Assembly: GCF_023073915.1 (NCBI RefSeq)
Contig: NZ_JADPKK010000022.1
Location: forward strand, 1,984,001-2,048,000
Direction: 5' to 3'
DNA from: Bradyrhizobium sp. 149
Lineage (GTDB): Bacteria; Pseudomonadota; Alphaproteobacteria; Rhizobiales; Xanthobacteraceae
Length of the DNA stretch: 64,000 bases
Shown: piece by piece, positions 48,779 to 57,292 of the stretch
How the letters are laid out: every line of letters begins with the position of its first letter
Position numbering within the stretch: position 1 is the first letter of the stretch
Program-made: the position numbers and the translations under genes
The notes under the pieces: generated by a model
Seen by the model: the letters and a program-made list of their open reading frames with translations, nothing else
The model's database searches: none
What the model was told of the DNA's origin: nothing

Positions 48779-49636
48779 ATGCGCCCGATGCAGTGGAAAG
48801 TGGGCAAGGTCAAGATCACGAAACTCGTTGAAATGGAGACGGTCGGTTCAACCCGCTTCATCCTGCCGGCAGCGACCAACGATGAAATCCGGAAGCTGCC
48901 TTGGCTGATCCCGCATTTCGCCACCGAAGAAGGCCGGCTGAAGATGTCGATTCATTCGCTGGTGGTGGAAACCCCGACGCGCCGCATCGTGGTCGATACC
49001 GGCCTTGGCAACGACAAGCAGGGCCGCAACGTCCCGACCTGGAACAATCGCACCACGCCGTTCCTGGAGACGATGATTGCGGCAGGCTTTCCGCCTGACA
49101 GCATCGATACCGTGCTGTGCACGCATCTTCATGTCGATCATGTCGGCTGGAATACGAAACTGTCTGGCGGCAAATGGGTGCCGAGCTTCCCCAGGGCGCG
49201 CTATGTCTTCGGCCAGACCGAGTATGAGCATTGGCGCGACCACTCCAGCGAGCCGGACAAGCAGGCCGTCTTTGCCGATTCCGTGAAGCCGATCATCGAT
49301 GCCGGCCGGGCCGAGTTGATCCCGAGCGACCTCCGACTAAGCGACGAGATCAGCATGATCCCGACCCCCGGCCACAGCCCCGGACATATGAGCATTTTGA
49401 TCCAGTCGGACGGCGAACAAGGATTGCTGACGGGCGATGTCGCCCATCATCCCTGCCAGATGGCGCATCTCGGCTGGTCCTCGACCGCGGATTCGGATCA
49501 GAGACAATCGGCTGCGACGCGGCGCGAATTGTTCGGCCGCTTCGCCGAAACCCCGACGCTGGTGATCGGCGGGCATTTTTCGGCCGGGCATATCAAGCGA
49601 GATGGGGACGCGTTCCGGTTCGAGGCGCTGGGGTGA
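48779..49636 (+). CDS. MBL-fold metallo-hydrolase (lactonase-like group)
   Basis: A 285-residue metallo-beta-lactamase-fold enzyme. The dinuclear zinc motif THLHVDHVGW is intact, with further ligands in TPGHSPGHMS (His) and LLTGDVAHHPCQ (Asp). The N-terminal extension and helical insert (RYVFGQTEYEHWRDH) resemble the AttM/quorum-quenching lactonase-like subfamily, though many members hydrolyse other esters. It is a clear paralogue of the protein at 51373. It lies 129 bp upstream of the FAH-family gene on the same strand. Confidence 0.88.
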   Translation: MRPMQWKVGKVKITKLVEMETVGSTRFILPAATNDEIRKLPWLIPHFATEEGRLKMSIHSLVVETPTRRIVVDTGLGNDKQGRNVPTWNNRTTPFLETMIAAGFPPDSIDTVLCTHLHVDHVGWNTKLSGGKWVPSFPRARYVFGQTEYEHWRDHSSEPDKQAVFADSVKPIIDAGRAELIPSDLRLSDEISMIPTPGHSPGHMSILIQSDGEQGLLTGDVAHHPCQMAHLGWSSTADSDQRQSAATRRELFGRFAETPTLVIGGHFSAGHIKRDGDAFRFEALG

Positions 49637-49765
49637 TCTCCGTGTCCCGGACGCGCCATCCGAATTGCGGGCCTGCAATGCGCTCCTCTTTGAGCGGTTG
49701 AATTTCCCGCCGCCCTGTTCCATGAAGCTGTTCAACCGATCGGTCCATTCCAGGGAGAAACGAGA

Positions 49766-50608
49766 ATGAAGCTTGTTCGTTATGGCGAGAAGGGTGCGGA
49801 AAAGCCCGGCCTGATCGACAAATCCGGCCAGTTGCGCGACCTGTCTGCGCATGTGAAGGACCTGACCGGCGAGGCCTATTCGCCCGACAGCCTGAAGAAG
49901 CTGGCGGCGCTCGATCCCGCCTCGCTGCCCGCCGTCTCCGGCAAGCCGCGGTTCGGCGCCCCCGTCACCGGCATATCGAAATTCGTGGCGATCGGCCTCA
50001 ACTACAGCGACCATGCCAAGGAGACCGGCGCGGATATCCCGAGCGAGCCGATCATTTTCATGAAGGCCAACACCTCGCTGTCCGGCCCGAACGACGCTAT
50101 CGAGAAGCCGCGCGGCTCGACCAAGCTCGACTGGGAAGTCGAGATCGCCGCGATCATCGGCACGCGCGCAAAATACGTCTCGGAAGCCGACGCGCTCAAC
50201 CACGTCGCCGGCTACTGCGTCTGCAACGACGTCTCCGAGCGCGCCTTCCAGATCGAGCGCCTGGGTCAGTGGACCAAGGGCAAGTCGCACGACACGTTCG
50301 GTCCGCTCGGTCCCTGGCTCGCCACCAAGGACGAGATCAAGGACGTGCAGAACCTGCCGATGTGGCTCGACGTCAACGGTCAGCGCCGCCAGTCGGGCTC
50401 GACCAAGACCATGATCTTCTCGATGGCCAAGTGCATCTCCTATGTCTCGCAGTTCATGACGCTGCTGCCCGGCGACATCATCACCACGGGTACTCCGCCC
50501 GGTGTCGGCCTCGGCATGAAGCCGCCGACCTTCCTCAATGTCGGCGACGTCATCACGCTCGGCATCGAGGGTCTCGGCGAGCAACGCCAGGAGATCGTCG
50601 CGGCGTAA
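49766..50608 (+). CDS. Fumarylacetoacetate hydrolase family protein
   Basis: A 280-residue FAH-fold enzyme: FVAIGLNYSDHAKETGADIP, then PIIFMKANTSLSGPNDAI, the metal-binding segment TKLDWEVEIAAIIGTRA (E-x-E) and NDVSERAFQIERLGQWTKGKSHDTFGPLGPW, ending with PGDIITTGTPPGVGLGMKPP. The Mg2+-binding acidic residues are present. The subgroup contains ureidoglycolate lyase and 2-hydroxyhepta-2,4-diene-1,7-dioate isomerase-like enzymes; the exact reaction cannot be fixed. CAGGGAGA precedes the ATG. GST and MBL-fold genes follow. Confidence 0.9.
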   Translation: MKLVRYGEKGAEKPGLIDKSGQLRDLSAHVKDLTGEAYSPDSLKKLAALDPASLPAVSGKPRFGAPVTGISKFVAIGLNYSDHAKETGADIPSEPIIFMKANTSLSGPNDAIEKPRGSTKLDWEVEIAAIIGTRAKYVSEADALNHVAGYCVCNDVSERAFQIERLGQWTKGKSHDTFGPLGPWLATKDEIKDVQNLPMWLDVNGQRRQSGSTKTMIFSMAKCISYVSQFMTLLPGDIITTGTPPGVGLGMKPPTFLNVGDVITLGIEGLGEQRQEIVAA

Positions 50609-50625
50609 GGCGTTGCCCTCTCCCC

Positions 50626-50708
50626 GTCATTGCGAGGGGCGAAGCGACGAAGCAATCCAGGCTATTTCCAAGGAGACAGATTGGATTGCTTCGCTTCGCT
50701 CGCATGAC
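50626..50708. repeat. Long imperfect palindrome (GTCATTGCGAGGG type)
   Basis: Second copy of the element at 7254-7336: GTCATTGCGAGGGGCGAAGC ... GCTTCGCTTCGCTCGCATGA with inner GCAATCCA / TGGATTGC arms. It lies between the FAH-family gene and the GST gene, so a message crossing it would contain a large hairpin. Confidence 0.8.
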
Positions 50709-50745
50709 GAAAACCAATTGCCGGTCACCCGTAGGACATTCCGCC

Positions 50746-51357
50746 ATGAAGCTCACCTTCTCCCCCGCCTCGCCCTTCGCCCGCAAGGTGCGCATCGCCG
50801 CGATCGAGCTCGGGCTGATCGACAAGATCGAGCTGACGCCGGCGACCGTCGCGCCCGGCACGGCCAACGAGGACTATTCGCGCATCACACCGCTGAAAAA
50901 ATTGCCGGTGCTGATCACCAATGACGGCGACGTCATTTTGGACTCTTACGTCATCGTCGAATATCTCAACGAGATGGCCGGCGGCAGCCTGATCCCCGAC
51001 TACGGTCCGCGGCGCTGGAAGGCCAAGACCAATCATTCCCTGGTCAACGGCATGCTCGATTCCATGCTGCTGTGCCGCTACGAGAAGATGGTGCGGCCGC
51101 AGGGCCTGCAATGGCAGGCGTGGTCGGACGACCATTGGAACCGGGCCTGGACCGGCATGGCGCGCTTCGAGAACATGCCCGATGTCCTGAACGGCCCGTT
51201 CGACATCTCGCAGATCGGCCTCGTCTGCGTGCTCGGCTATGCCGATTTCCGCTTCGCCGATTGCGGCTGGCGCAAGGCCTATCCGAAGCTCGACGCCTTC
51301 CACCAGAAGATGCTGGAGCGGCCCTCCGTGAAGATCTCGGTACCGCCGGCCGCGTAA
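50746..51357 (+). CDS. Glutathione S-transferase family protein
   Basis: A 203-residue GST. The N-terminus KLTFSPASPFARKVRIAAIE has the SPxSPF start typical of the YibF/maleylacetoacetate-isomerase-like GST branch. The glutathione site includes LKKLPVLITNDGDVILDSYV (cis-Pro and DS). The C-terminal domain has ISQIGLVCVLGYADFRFAD. A role with the neighbouring FAH-family enzyme, as isomerase plus hydrolase in aromatic ring-fission product breakdown, is possible since such pairs occur together. An MBL-fold gene follows 15 bp later. Confidence 0.88.
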   Translation: MKLTFSPASPFARKVRIAAIELGLIDKIELTPATVAPGTANEDYSRITPLKKLPVLITNDGDVILDSYVIVEYLNEMAGGSLIPDYGPRRWKAKTNHSLVNGMLDSMLLCRYEKMVRPQGLQWQAWSDDHWNRAWTGMARFENMPDVLNGPFDISQIGLVCVLGYADFRFADCGWRKAYPKLDAFHQKMLERPSVKISVPPAA

Positions 51358-51372
51358 AGCACAGGAGTTCTC

Positions 51373-52242
51373 ATGAGCCTGAAATACTCGGTCGGCGATC
51401 TCACCATCCACCGCGTCATCGAGCAGGAAACCTCGTTCGTGCCGGCACTGGAGATGTTGCCGGCGCTGACACCGGAGCTCCTGGCCGAGAACCGCGCGTG
51501 GATGAGGGAGGCGAAAGCCCTGGATGACAGCGACACATTGCTGCTGTGCTTTCAGTCCTACGTGATCAAGACCCCGCATCACACCGTTCTGGTCGACAGC
51601 TGCATCGGCAACGACAAGCCGCGGCCGCAGCGGCCGAAATGGAACATGAAGACCGACGACACTTATCTGAGCGGGCTCAACGCCGCCGGATTCTCCGTCG
51701 AAGACATCGACTTCGTGATGTGCACGCATCTGCATGTCGATCACGTCGGCTGGAATACGCGGCTGGAGAACGGCCGCTGGGTGCCGACGTTTCCGAAGGC
51801 GCGCTATGTCTTCGCCAAGCAGGAATTCGACCACTGGTCCGAGCAGAATGCGAAGGCGGAGATCGCCCCCTTCGTCGACAGCGTGCTGCCGGTGGTCGAG
51901 GCCAAACGCCACGAGCTCGTCGGCAACGATCACCAGATCGGCGATCACGTTCGTATCCTGCCGACGCCGGGCCACACGCCGGGCCATATCGCCATCACGA
52001 TGGGCCGCGGCAAGGACGACGCCGTGTTCTCCGGCGATCTCATGCACTCGCCATTGCAGACGCTCTATCCGGAGCTGTCGATCAAGTTCGACGTCGACCA
52101 GGCCAGGGCGGCAACAACGCGCCGCAGCTTCCTGGAACGCTATTGCGACACCGACACGCTGTGCTGCACCGCGCATTTCCCCTCGCCGTCGGTGGGGAAG
52201 ATCAGGCGCAAGGGCAGTGGCTTCGTCTGCGCGGCGGTTTAA
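51373..52242 (+). CDS. MBL-fold metallo-hydrolase (lactonase-like group), paralogue
   Basis: A 289-residue enzyme with the intact zinc motif CTHLHVDHVGWNT, plus TPGHTPGHIAITMG and FSGDLMHSPLQ supplying the second-shell His and Asp ligands. It shares layout and many segments with the protein at 48779 (VPTFPKARYVFAKQEFDHW versus its RYVFGQTEYEHW). It is 15 bp after the GST with AGGAG before its ATG, so they are one transcript. A palindromic repeat separates it from the next hydrolase gene. Substrate unknown. Confidence 0.88.
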   Translation: MSLKYSVGDLTIHRVIEQETSFVPALEMLPALTPELLAENRAWMREAKALDDSDTLLLCFQSYVIKTPHHTVLVDSCIGNDKPRPQRPKWNMKTDDTYLSGLNAAGFSVEDIDFVMCTHLHVDHVGWNTRLENGRWVPTFPKARYVFAKQEFDHWSEQNAKAEIAPFVDSVLPVVEAKRHELVGNDHQIGDHVRILPTPGHTPGHIAITMGRGKDDAVFSGDLMHSPLQTLYPELSIKFDVDQARAATTRRSFLERYCDTDTLCCTAHFPSPSVGKIRRKGSGFVCAAV

Positions 52243-52270
52243 CGCATCGCAATCAACGCTCTCGGTTTTC

Positions 52271-52358
52271 GTCATGCCCGGGCTTGTCCCGGGCATCCAC
52301 GTTCTTACAATCCACGGCATCAAAGAACGTGGATGGCCGGGACAAGCCCGGCCATGAC
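52271..52358. repeat. Interspersed palindrome (CATGCCCGGGCTTGTCCCGG type)
   Basis: Second copy of the family at 21070-21151: GTCATGCCCGGGCTTGTCCC ... GGGACAAGCCCGGCCATGAC, inner arms CCACGTTCTT / AAGAACGTGG. The element ends only 11 bp before the ATG of the following hydrolase, so its hairpin may influence that gene's translation start. Confidence 0.85.
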
Positions 52359-52369
52359 GAGGAAACATC

Positions 52370-53515
52370 ATGGCCGATCTCCCCGACATCCCGCTCCCCG
52401 ACGGCATTCGCTCCCGCTATGTCGACGACATCAACGGCCTACACGTGCATGTGCTGGAGGCCGGCTTCGAGACCAAGGGCCGGCCCTGCATCCTGCTGCT
52501 GCACGGATTTCCGGAGCTTGCCTTCTCCTGGCGCAAGGTGATGCCGGCGCTTAGCTCGGCCGGCTATCACGTGATCGCCCCGGACCAGCGCGGCTATGGT
52601 CGGACGACGGGATGGAGCGCGGAGTACGATAGCGATCTGGAGCCCTTTTCGCTCTTCAACCTGGTGCGTGACGCGCTCGGGCTGGTGTCGGCGTTCGGCT
52701 ACAGGCAGGTCGATGTGGTCGGACATGATTTCGGCAGCCCGGTCGCGGCCTGGTGCGCGCTGATGCGGCCGGACGTGTTTCGATCGGTGGCGATGATGAG
52801 CGCGCCGTTCGGCGGAGCGCCGCCGCTGCCGTTCAACACGGTCGACACGCCGGCAAAGCCACCGGCCGAAGATCCCGTGCATCGCGAGCTGGCTGCCTTG
52901 CCGCGTCCGCGCAAGCATTATCAGTGGTACTATGCGACGCGTCCGGCCAATGCCTACATGCACCTTGCGCCGCAAGGCGTGCATGATTTCCTGCGCGCCT
53001 ACTATCATCACAAGAGCGCGGACTGGACCGACAACAAGCCATATCCGCTGAAAGCCTGGTCGGCGCACGAGCTGGCGAAGCTGCCGACCTATTATGTGAT
53101 GGACCTGAACGAGACCATAGCCGAGACGGTCGCCAAGGAGATGCCCTCGCCGGCCGCAATCGCTGCCAATCAATGGCTGCCCGACCGCGACCTCGCCTAC
53201 TACAGCGCCGAATATGGCCGCACCGGATTCCAGGGCGGCTTGCAATGGTATCGCTGCGGTACATCGGGTGCGTTCAACAGCCAGCTCCAATTGTTCTCCG
53301 GCCGCAGCATCGACGTCCCCTCCTGCTTCATCTCGGGCAAGCAGGATTGGGGCACCTACCAGCGCCCCGGCGTGTTCGAGGCGATGCAGGCGCGGACCTG
53401 CACGAAGCTGCTCGGTTGCCATCTCGTCGACGGCGCCGGGCACTGGGTGCAGCAGGAGCAGCCGGCCGAGGTGAGCCGCCTACTGCTCGATTTCCTGGCG
53501 AAGAGCCGCGCGTGA
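52370..53515 (+). CDS. Epoxide hydrolase-like alpha/beta hydrolase
   Basis: A 381-residue alpha/beta hydrolase. The oxyanion motif LLLHGFPELAFSWRKVMPAL (HGxP), DQRGYGRTTGW and nucleophile elbow VVGHDFGSPVAAW (Asp in GHDFG) indicate the epoxide hydrolase/haloalkane dehalogenase class. A large cap domain (~160-300) contains candidate tyrosines, and GAGHWVQQEQPAEVS supplies the catalytic His. It lies right after a palindromic repeat and is followed by mbfA. Substrate unknown; epoxide opening is the best class-level guess. Confidence 0.87.
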   Translation: MADLPDIPLPDGIRSRYVDDINGLHVHVLEAGFETKGRPCILLLHGFPELAFSWRKVMPALSSAGYHVIAPDQRGYGRTTGWSAEYDSDLEPFSLFNLVRDALGLVSAFGYRQVDVVGHDFGSPVAAWCALMRPDVFRSVAMMSAPFGGAPPLPFNTVDTPAKPPAEDPVHRELAALPRPRKHYQWYYATRPANAYMHLAPQGVHDFLRAYYHHKSADWTDNKPYPLKAWSAHELAKLPTYYVMDLNETIAETVAKEMPSPAAIAANQWLPDRDLAYYSAEYGRTGFQGGLQWYRCGTSGAFNSQLQLFSGRSIDVPSCFISGKQDWGTYQRPGVFEAMQARTCTKLLGCHLVDGAGHWVQQEQPAEVSRLLLDFLAKSRA

Positions 53516-53546
53516 TTTGACCCGGGAACTTCGGCGCCTTATACAG

Positions 53547-53563
53547 TTTAGAACTATTCTAAA
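53547..53563. promoter_or_regulatory. Iron control element (Irr box) upstream of mbfA
   Basis: The perfect dyad TTTAGAA-CTA-TTCTAAA matches the rhizobial iron control element bound by Irr. It lies 19 bp before the mbfA start, a position suited to repression when Irr accumulates in iron-poor cells. Irr control of mbfA is established in Bradyrhizobium and Agrobacterium; binding here is inferred from the motif. Confidence 0.88.
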
Positions 53564-53582
53564 TTATAGAGACAGGGCCGCC

Positions 53583-54554
53583 GTGAAGAATTTTGCCGAT
53601 CTGACCGAGCGCGAGGTGCTTGCGGTCGCGATCTCCTCCGAGGAGGAGGACAGCCGCATCTATATGAGCTTCGCCGAGGACCTGAAGGAGCGCTATCCGG
53701 ATTCCGCCAAGATCTTCGAGCAAATGGCCGAGGAAGAGCGCGGCCATCGCCACATGCTGCTGGAAATATACGAGCAGCGCTTCGGTCCGCATTTGCCGCC
53801 GATCCGCCGCGAGGACGTCAAAGGCTTCCTGCGCCGCCGTCCGGTCTGGCTCACCAAGAACCTGCCGCTCGACACCATCCGCAGGGAAGTCGAGACCATG
53901 GAATTGCAGGCCGAGCGCTTTTACGTGAAGGCCGCCGAACAGGCGCAGGATGTCGGCGTGCGCCGCCTGCTCGGCGATCTGGCTGAAGCCGAAAAAGGCC
54001 ACGAGGAGGTGGCGGCAAAGCTGACGGACCAGATCCTGAGTTCAGACGTACGCGCCGAGGAAGACCGCACCAACCGGCGCATGTTTGTGCTGCAATACGT
54101 GCAGCCAGGTCTCGCAGGCCTGATGGACGGATCGGTTTCGACGCTGGCGCCGCTGTTTGCCGCGGCCTTCGCCACGCATCAGAACTGGCAAACGTTTCTG
54201 GTCGGCCTCGCCGCCTCGATCGGTGCCGGCATCAGCATGGGTTTTGCGGAGGCGCTGTCCGACGACGGCTCGCTGACCGGACGCGGCTCGCCCTGGCTGC
54301 GCGGTCTCACCTGCGGCTTGATGACGACGCTCGGCGGGCTCGGGCACACCTTGCCTTATCTCGTCCCGGACAGCTGGCCGAACGCATTCTGGATCGCGAC
54401 GGGAATCGCCGGCGTTGTCGTATTCTTCGAGTTGTGGGCGATCGCCTTTATCCGCTCACGCTACATGGACACGCCATTCCTCCAGGCCGTGTTCCAGATC
54501 GTGCTCGGCGGCGCGATCGTGCTGGCGGTGGGCATCCTGATCGGGGCGGCGTAA
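53583..54554 (+). CDS. mbfA: Membrane-bound ferritin-like iron exporter MbfA
   Basis: A 323-residue Er-VIT1 protein. Residues 1-165 form a ferritin-like di-iron domain with ISSEEEDSRIYMSFAED, MAEEERGHRHMLLEIYE, VETMELQAERFYVKAAE and LAEAEKGHEEVAAKL (the paired Glu/ExxH ligands). Residues ~185-323 are a VIT1/CCC1-like membrane domain with four to five helices (GLMDGSVSTLAPLFAAAFAT, VGLAASIGAGISMGFAEALSD). It exports iron to protect against iron and peroxide stress. GTG 53583 is the start that fits the family N-terminus MKNFADLTERE; the open frame extends upstream through the Irr box but is not coding there. Confidence 0.96.
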   Translation: MKNFADLTEREVLAVAISSEEEDSRIYMSFAEDLKERYPDSAKIFEQMAEEERGHRHMLLEIYEQRFGPHLPPIRREDVKGFLRRRPVWLTKNLPLDTIRREVETMELQAERFYVKAAEQAQDVGVRRLLGDLAEAEKGHEEVAAKLTDQILSSDVRAEEDRTNRRMFVLQYVQPGLAGLMDGSVSTLAPLFAAAFATHQNWQTFLVGLAASIGAGISMGFAEALSDDGSLTGRGSPWLRGLTCGLMTTLGGLGHTLPYLVPDSWPNAFWIATGIAGVVVFFELWAIAFIRSRYMDTPFLQAVFQIVLGGAIVLAVGILIGAA

Positions 54555-54702
54555 CAGCCGCACTCTCTGTCATGTCCTGCAAGTATTTGGCCCCGACAGA
54601 TCACTGACAGGTGTTCGGAGACATAGCTGACACATTAAACGGCGGTTGCGACGTTCGGCCAAACTGCGCATCATCCTCCGGCAATAAGAGCAGGAGAATG
54701 CG

Positions 54703-56175
54703 GTGGCCAAATCGCAATGGAGTTTCAAAAGCGCGGTCGAGCTGTCGGCCGCGTTGAGCGCAAAGAAGGTCTCCGCGGTCGAGCTTACACAGGATGCGAT
54801 CGACCGCATCGAACGTCACGACGGCAAAATCAACGCGATCTGCGTCCGGGATTTTGATCGCGCGCTTGGCGCCGCGCGCGAGGCGGACGCCGCATTGGCG
54901 CGCGGCGAGCGAAAGCCGCTGCTTGGCCTGCCCATCACGGTGAAGGAATCCTACAACGTCGCCGGCCTGCCCACGACCTGGGGCTGGACGCCGCAGAAGG
55001 ATTTCAAGCCGGCGGAGGACGCGCTGTCGATCACCCGGGTGAAGAACGCGGGTGGCGTCATCCTCGGCAAGTCCAACGTTCCCGTTGGGCTCGGAGATTG
55101 GCAGAGCTACAACGAAATCTACGGCACGACCAACAATCCGTTCGATCTCGGCCGCACGCCCGGTGGCTCGTCGGGCGGCTCGTCTGCGGCGCTCGCGGCA
55201 GGCTACGGACCGCTGTCGCTCGGGTCCGACATCGGCGGCTCGTTGCGCGTGCCCGCCTTCCATTGCGGGGTCTATGCGCACAAGCCGACCTACAATCTCT
55301 GTCCAACGCGTGGCCACACGCCGCCGCCATTCCCAGCCATCCCGATGGAGCGCGACATGGCCGTGATCGGTCCGATGGCGCGGAGTGCAGCCGATCTGCC
55401 CCTGCTCCTGGACGTGATGGCGGGCCCCGATCCGCTCGACCTGGGCATCGGATACAAGCTCGCGCTGCCCGAGGCGCGACACCGCGCGCTGAAGGATTTC
55501 CGCGTGCTGGTGATCGACAGCCATCCGTTGCTGCCTGCGAATGCCGACATCCGCAGCGCGATCGAGCAGCTGGCGGAACAACTCTCGCGCGCAGGTGCGA
55601 GCATAGCCCGCGAAAGCCCGCTGTTTCCCGACTTCACGGATGCCTCCCGCCTCTACATGCGCATGCTGATGAGCTTTCTCGGCGCCTTCCTTCCGCCGGA
55701 CATTCTCGCCGGGGCGCGTGCCGGGGCGGCGCAGCTCTCGCCTGAGGACAAAAGCCTGTCTGCCGAGCGGCTGCGCGGCATCACCAGCACGCATCAGGCC
55801 TGGGTGTTCGACGAGGGCGCTCGCGCCGGCCTTCGCGCGCAATGGCGGCACTTGTTCAGGACATTCGATGCGGTGATCTGCCCGATCATGCCGACGCCGG
55901 CCTATCCGCATGATCATTCGCCGCAGCAGGAGGCACGCCGGATCAACATCGATGGCAAGGACTTCGCCTATCCGGATCAGCTTGCCTGGCCCGGCATCGC
56001 CACTCTGACGGGCCTGCCGGCAACGGCTATTCCGCTCGGCCTGTCGAAGGGCGGCCTGCCGATCGGCGTGCAAATCATCGGGCCCTTCCTCGAGGACCGC
56101 ACGCCGCTGAAGCTCGCCGAGCTGATCGAACGCGAGTTCGGCGGGTTCGTGCCGCCGCCTTCATTCAATGACTAG
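54703..56175 (+). CDS. Amidase (amidase signature family)
   Basis: A 490-residue amidase. The catalytic Lys lies in GLPITVKESYNVAG (about 78-91), and the Gly/Ser-rich signature GRTPGGSSGGSSAALAAGY followed by LGSDIGGSLRVPAFHCGVYAHKPT supplies the cis-Ser and nucleophile Ser. Such enzymes hydrolyse amides to acid and ammonia; GatA-specific features are not evident and no gatB/C genes adjoin. Start GTG 54703 has GGAG seven bases upstream. Substrate unknown. A 148-bp gap from mbfA holds no clear terminator. Confidence 0.9.
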   Translation: MAKSQWSFKSAVELSAALSAKKVSAVELTQDAIDRIERHDGKINAICVRDFDRALGAAREADAALARGERKPLLGLPITVKESYNVAGLPTTWGWTPQKDFKPAEDALSITRVKNAGGVILGKSNVPVGLGDWQSYNEIYGTTNNPFDLGRTPGGSSGGSSAALAAGYGPLSLGSDIGGSLRVPAFHCGVYAHKPTYNLCPTRGHTPPPFPAIPMERDMAVIGPMARSAADLPLLLDVMAGPDPLDLGIGYKLALPEARHRALKDFRVLVIDSHPLLPANADIRSAIEQLAEQLSRAGASIARESPLFPDFTDASRLYMRMLMSFLGAFLPPDILAGARAGAAQLSPEDKSLSAERLRGITSTHQAWVFDEGARAGLRAQWRHLFRTFDAVICPIMPTPAYPHDHSPQQEARRINIDGKDFAYPDQLAWPGIATLTGLPATAIPLGLSKGGLPIGVQIIGPFLEDRTPLKLAELIEREFGGFVPPPSFND

Positions 56176-56228
56176 TCCTTCTCGTCGTTGCGAGGAGCCC
56201 TTGCGACGAAACAACGGAGAGAAACCTC

Positions 56229-56582
56229 ATGAGCAATGACCTCGAACAGCTCACGGCGCTCAACCGCGACTATGTCGCCTCCGTGCAGAATTGCGATATC
56301 AAGCGCTTCGACGAGATTTTGGCGCCGGAGTTCTACTGCTCCAATCCCGACAAGACGCTGGTCGATCGCGAGGCCTTCCTGAAGCAGACGGCGCGGCCGA
56401 TTGCGATCCGGAACCTCAGGGAGCACGACGTCATCATCCGCATCATGGGCGATTTCGCCATCATCCACGCGGCGACGAGCTACACCACGGCGGACGGCCA
56501 GCAGGTCACCGGGCGCTATACCGATTGCTGGGCGAAGAAGAACGAGAACTGGCTGGCGGTGTCGGCGCACGTGTCGCGGTAA
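56229..56582 (+). CDS. NTF2-like/SnoaL-type DUF4440 protein
   Basis: A 117-residue single-domain protein: LEQLTALNRDYVASVQNCDIKRFDEIL (helices), APEFYCSNPDKTLVDREAFL, DVIIRIMGDFAIIHAATSYT and GRYTDCWAKKNENWLAVSAHV. The order of helix pair and curved sheet, ending in W-x-x-V-x-x-H, is that of the NTF2-like superfamily. Members range from steroid isomerase-like enzymes to association domains; no catalytic assignment is possible. It follows the amidase by 53 bp, possibly in the same transcript. Confidence 0.82.
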   Translation: MSNDLEQLTALNRDYVASVQNCDIKRFDEILAPEFYCSNPDKTLVDREAFLKQTARPIAIRNLREHDVIIRIMGDFAIIHAATSYTTADGQQVTGRYTDCWAKKNENWLAVSAHVSR

Positions 56583-56641
56583 GAAGGCGCGTCACGCGAC
56601 ACATTTCGCCTGAATACCCAGATATTCGGGAGGCCGCGAGG

Positions 56642-57124
56642 TCACCGCTCCAAATTCTTCAGCAGCAATTTGAGCGCTGTCGCTGCGAACATCTGCATGT
56701 TGGCGAAGCGGTCATTGCTGCCGGTCTCCAGCGTCATCACCTCTGATGCCGGCCCGGCGACCGCCATGCAGCTGTGGCCCGCCGCGTCGCCGTAGCGATT
56801 TCCGGTGGGGCCGGTCGCACCCGTCTCGGACAGGCCCCAGTCGCAATCGAAGCGGCTGCGCATCTGCTCGGCCAGCAGTTGCGCGTACGGCTCCGACGAG
56901 GAACGAAAGCCCTTCATTCCTTCGTCCGAAATATCCATCAGCACGCGCCTGGCATCGCGGGTGTAGACCACGGCGCCGCCGAGGAAATAAGCGGACGCGC
57001 CGGGCACCGCGAGCAGGCTGGCCGAGATCAGGCCACCAGTCGAGGATTCCGCCACGGCAATGGTCTGCTTGCGCGCGATCAGTCTCGCTGCGACCTGTTC
57101 TGCAATGCCGACGAGCTCTTTCAT
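56642..57124 (-). CDS. CinA family protein (nicotinamide-nucleotide amidase-type C-terminal domain)
   Basis: A 160-residue protein equal to the CinA C-terminal domain: AARLIARKQTIAVAESSTGGLISASLLAVPGASAYFLGGAVVYT, then WGLSETGATGPTGNRYGDAAGHS. The AESxTGG and GxTGPxG motifs are those of PncC, which deamidates nicotinamide mononucleotide. YGDAAG departs from the common P-x-G. The ATG at 57124 matches the family start; upstream in-frame codons extend to 57202 but lack motif similarity. It converges with the NTF2-like gene and is divergent from the amidohydrolase operon. Confidence 0.87.
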   Translation of the reverse strand: MKELVGIAEQVAARLIARKQTIAVAESSTGGLISASLLAVPGASAYFLGGAVVYTRDARRVLMDISDEGMKGFRSSSEPYAQLLAEQMRSRFDCDWGLSETGATGPTGNRYGDAAGHSCMAVAGPASEVMTLETGSNDRFANMQMFAATALKLLLKNLER

Positions 57125-57292
57125 TCCTTGACCCCTTATTGCTTCGCAACCGAGCTCAGCCTTTCTAGCATATGACACCGCCGTTGGCCGAGTTGCAGGC
57201 AACGGCCGGGCCTGCTTGAATGGCGCTCAAGATGCGGAGTGGCCAGGCGCTGCCCACGAGAAGACGTGACGAGGAAACGTGAAGGAGACGTC

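Noticed and set aside
53517..53582. In-frame upstream extension of mbfA through the Irr box
   Set aside because: The extension overlaps the stop of the preceding gene and the dyad, has no similarity to MbfA, and the GTG at 53583 gives the family N-terminus.
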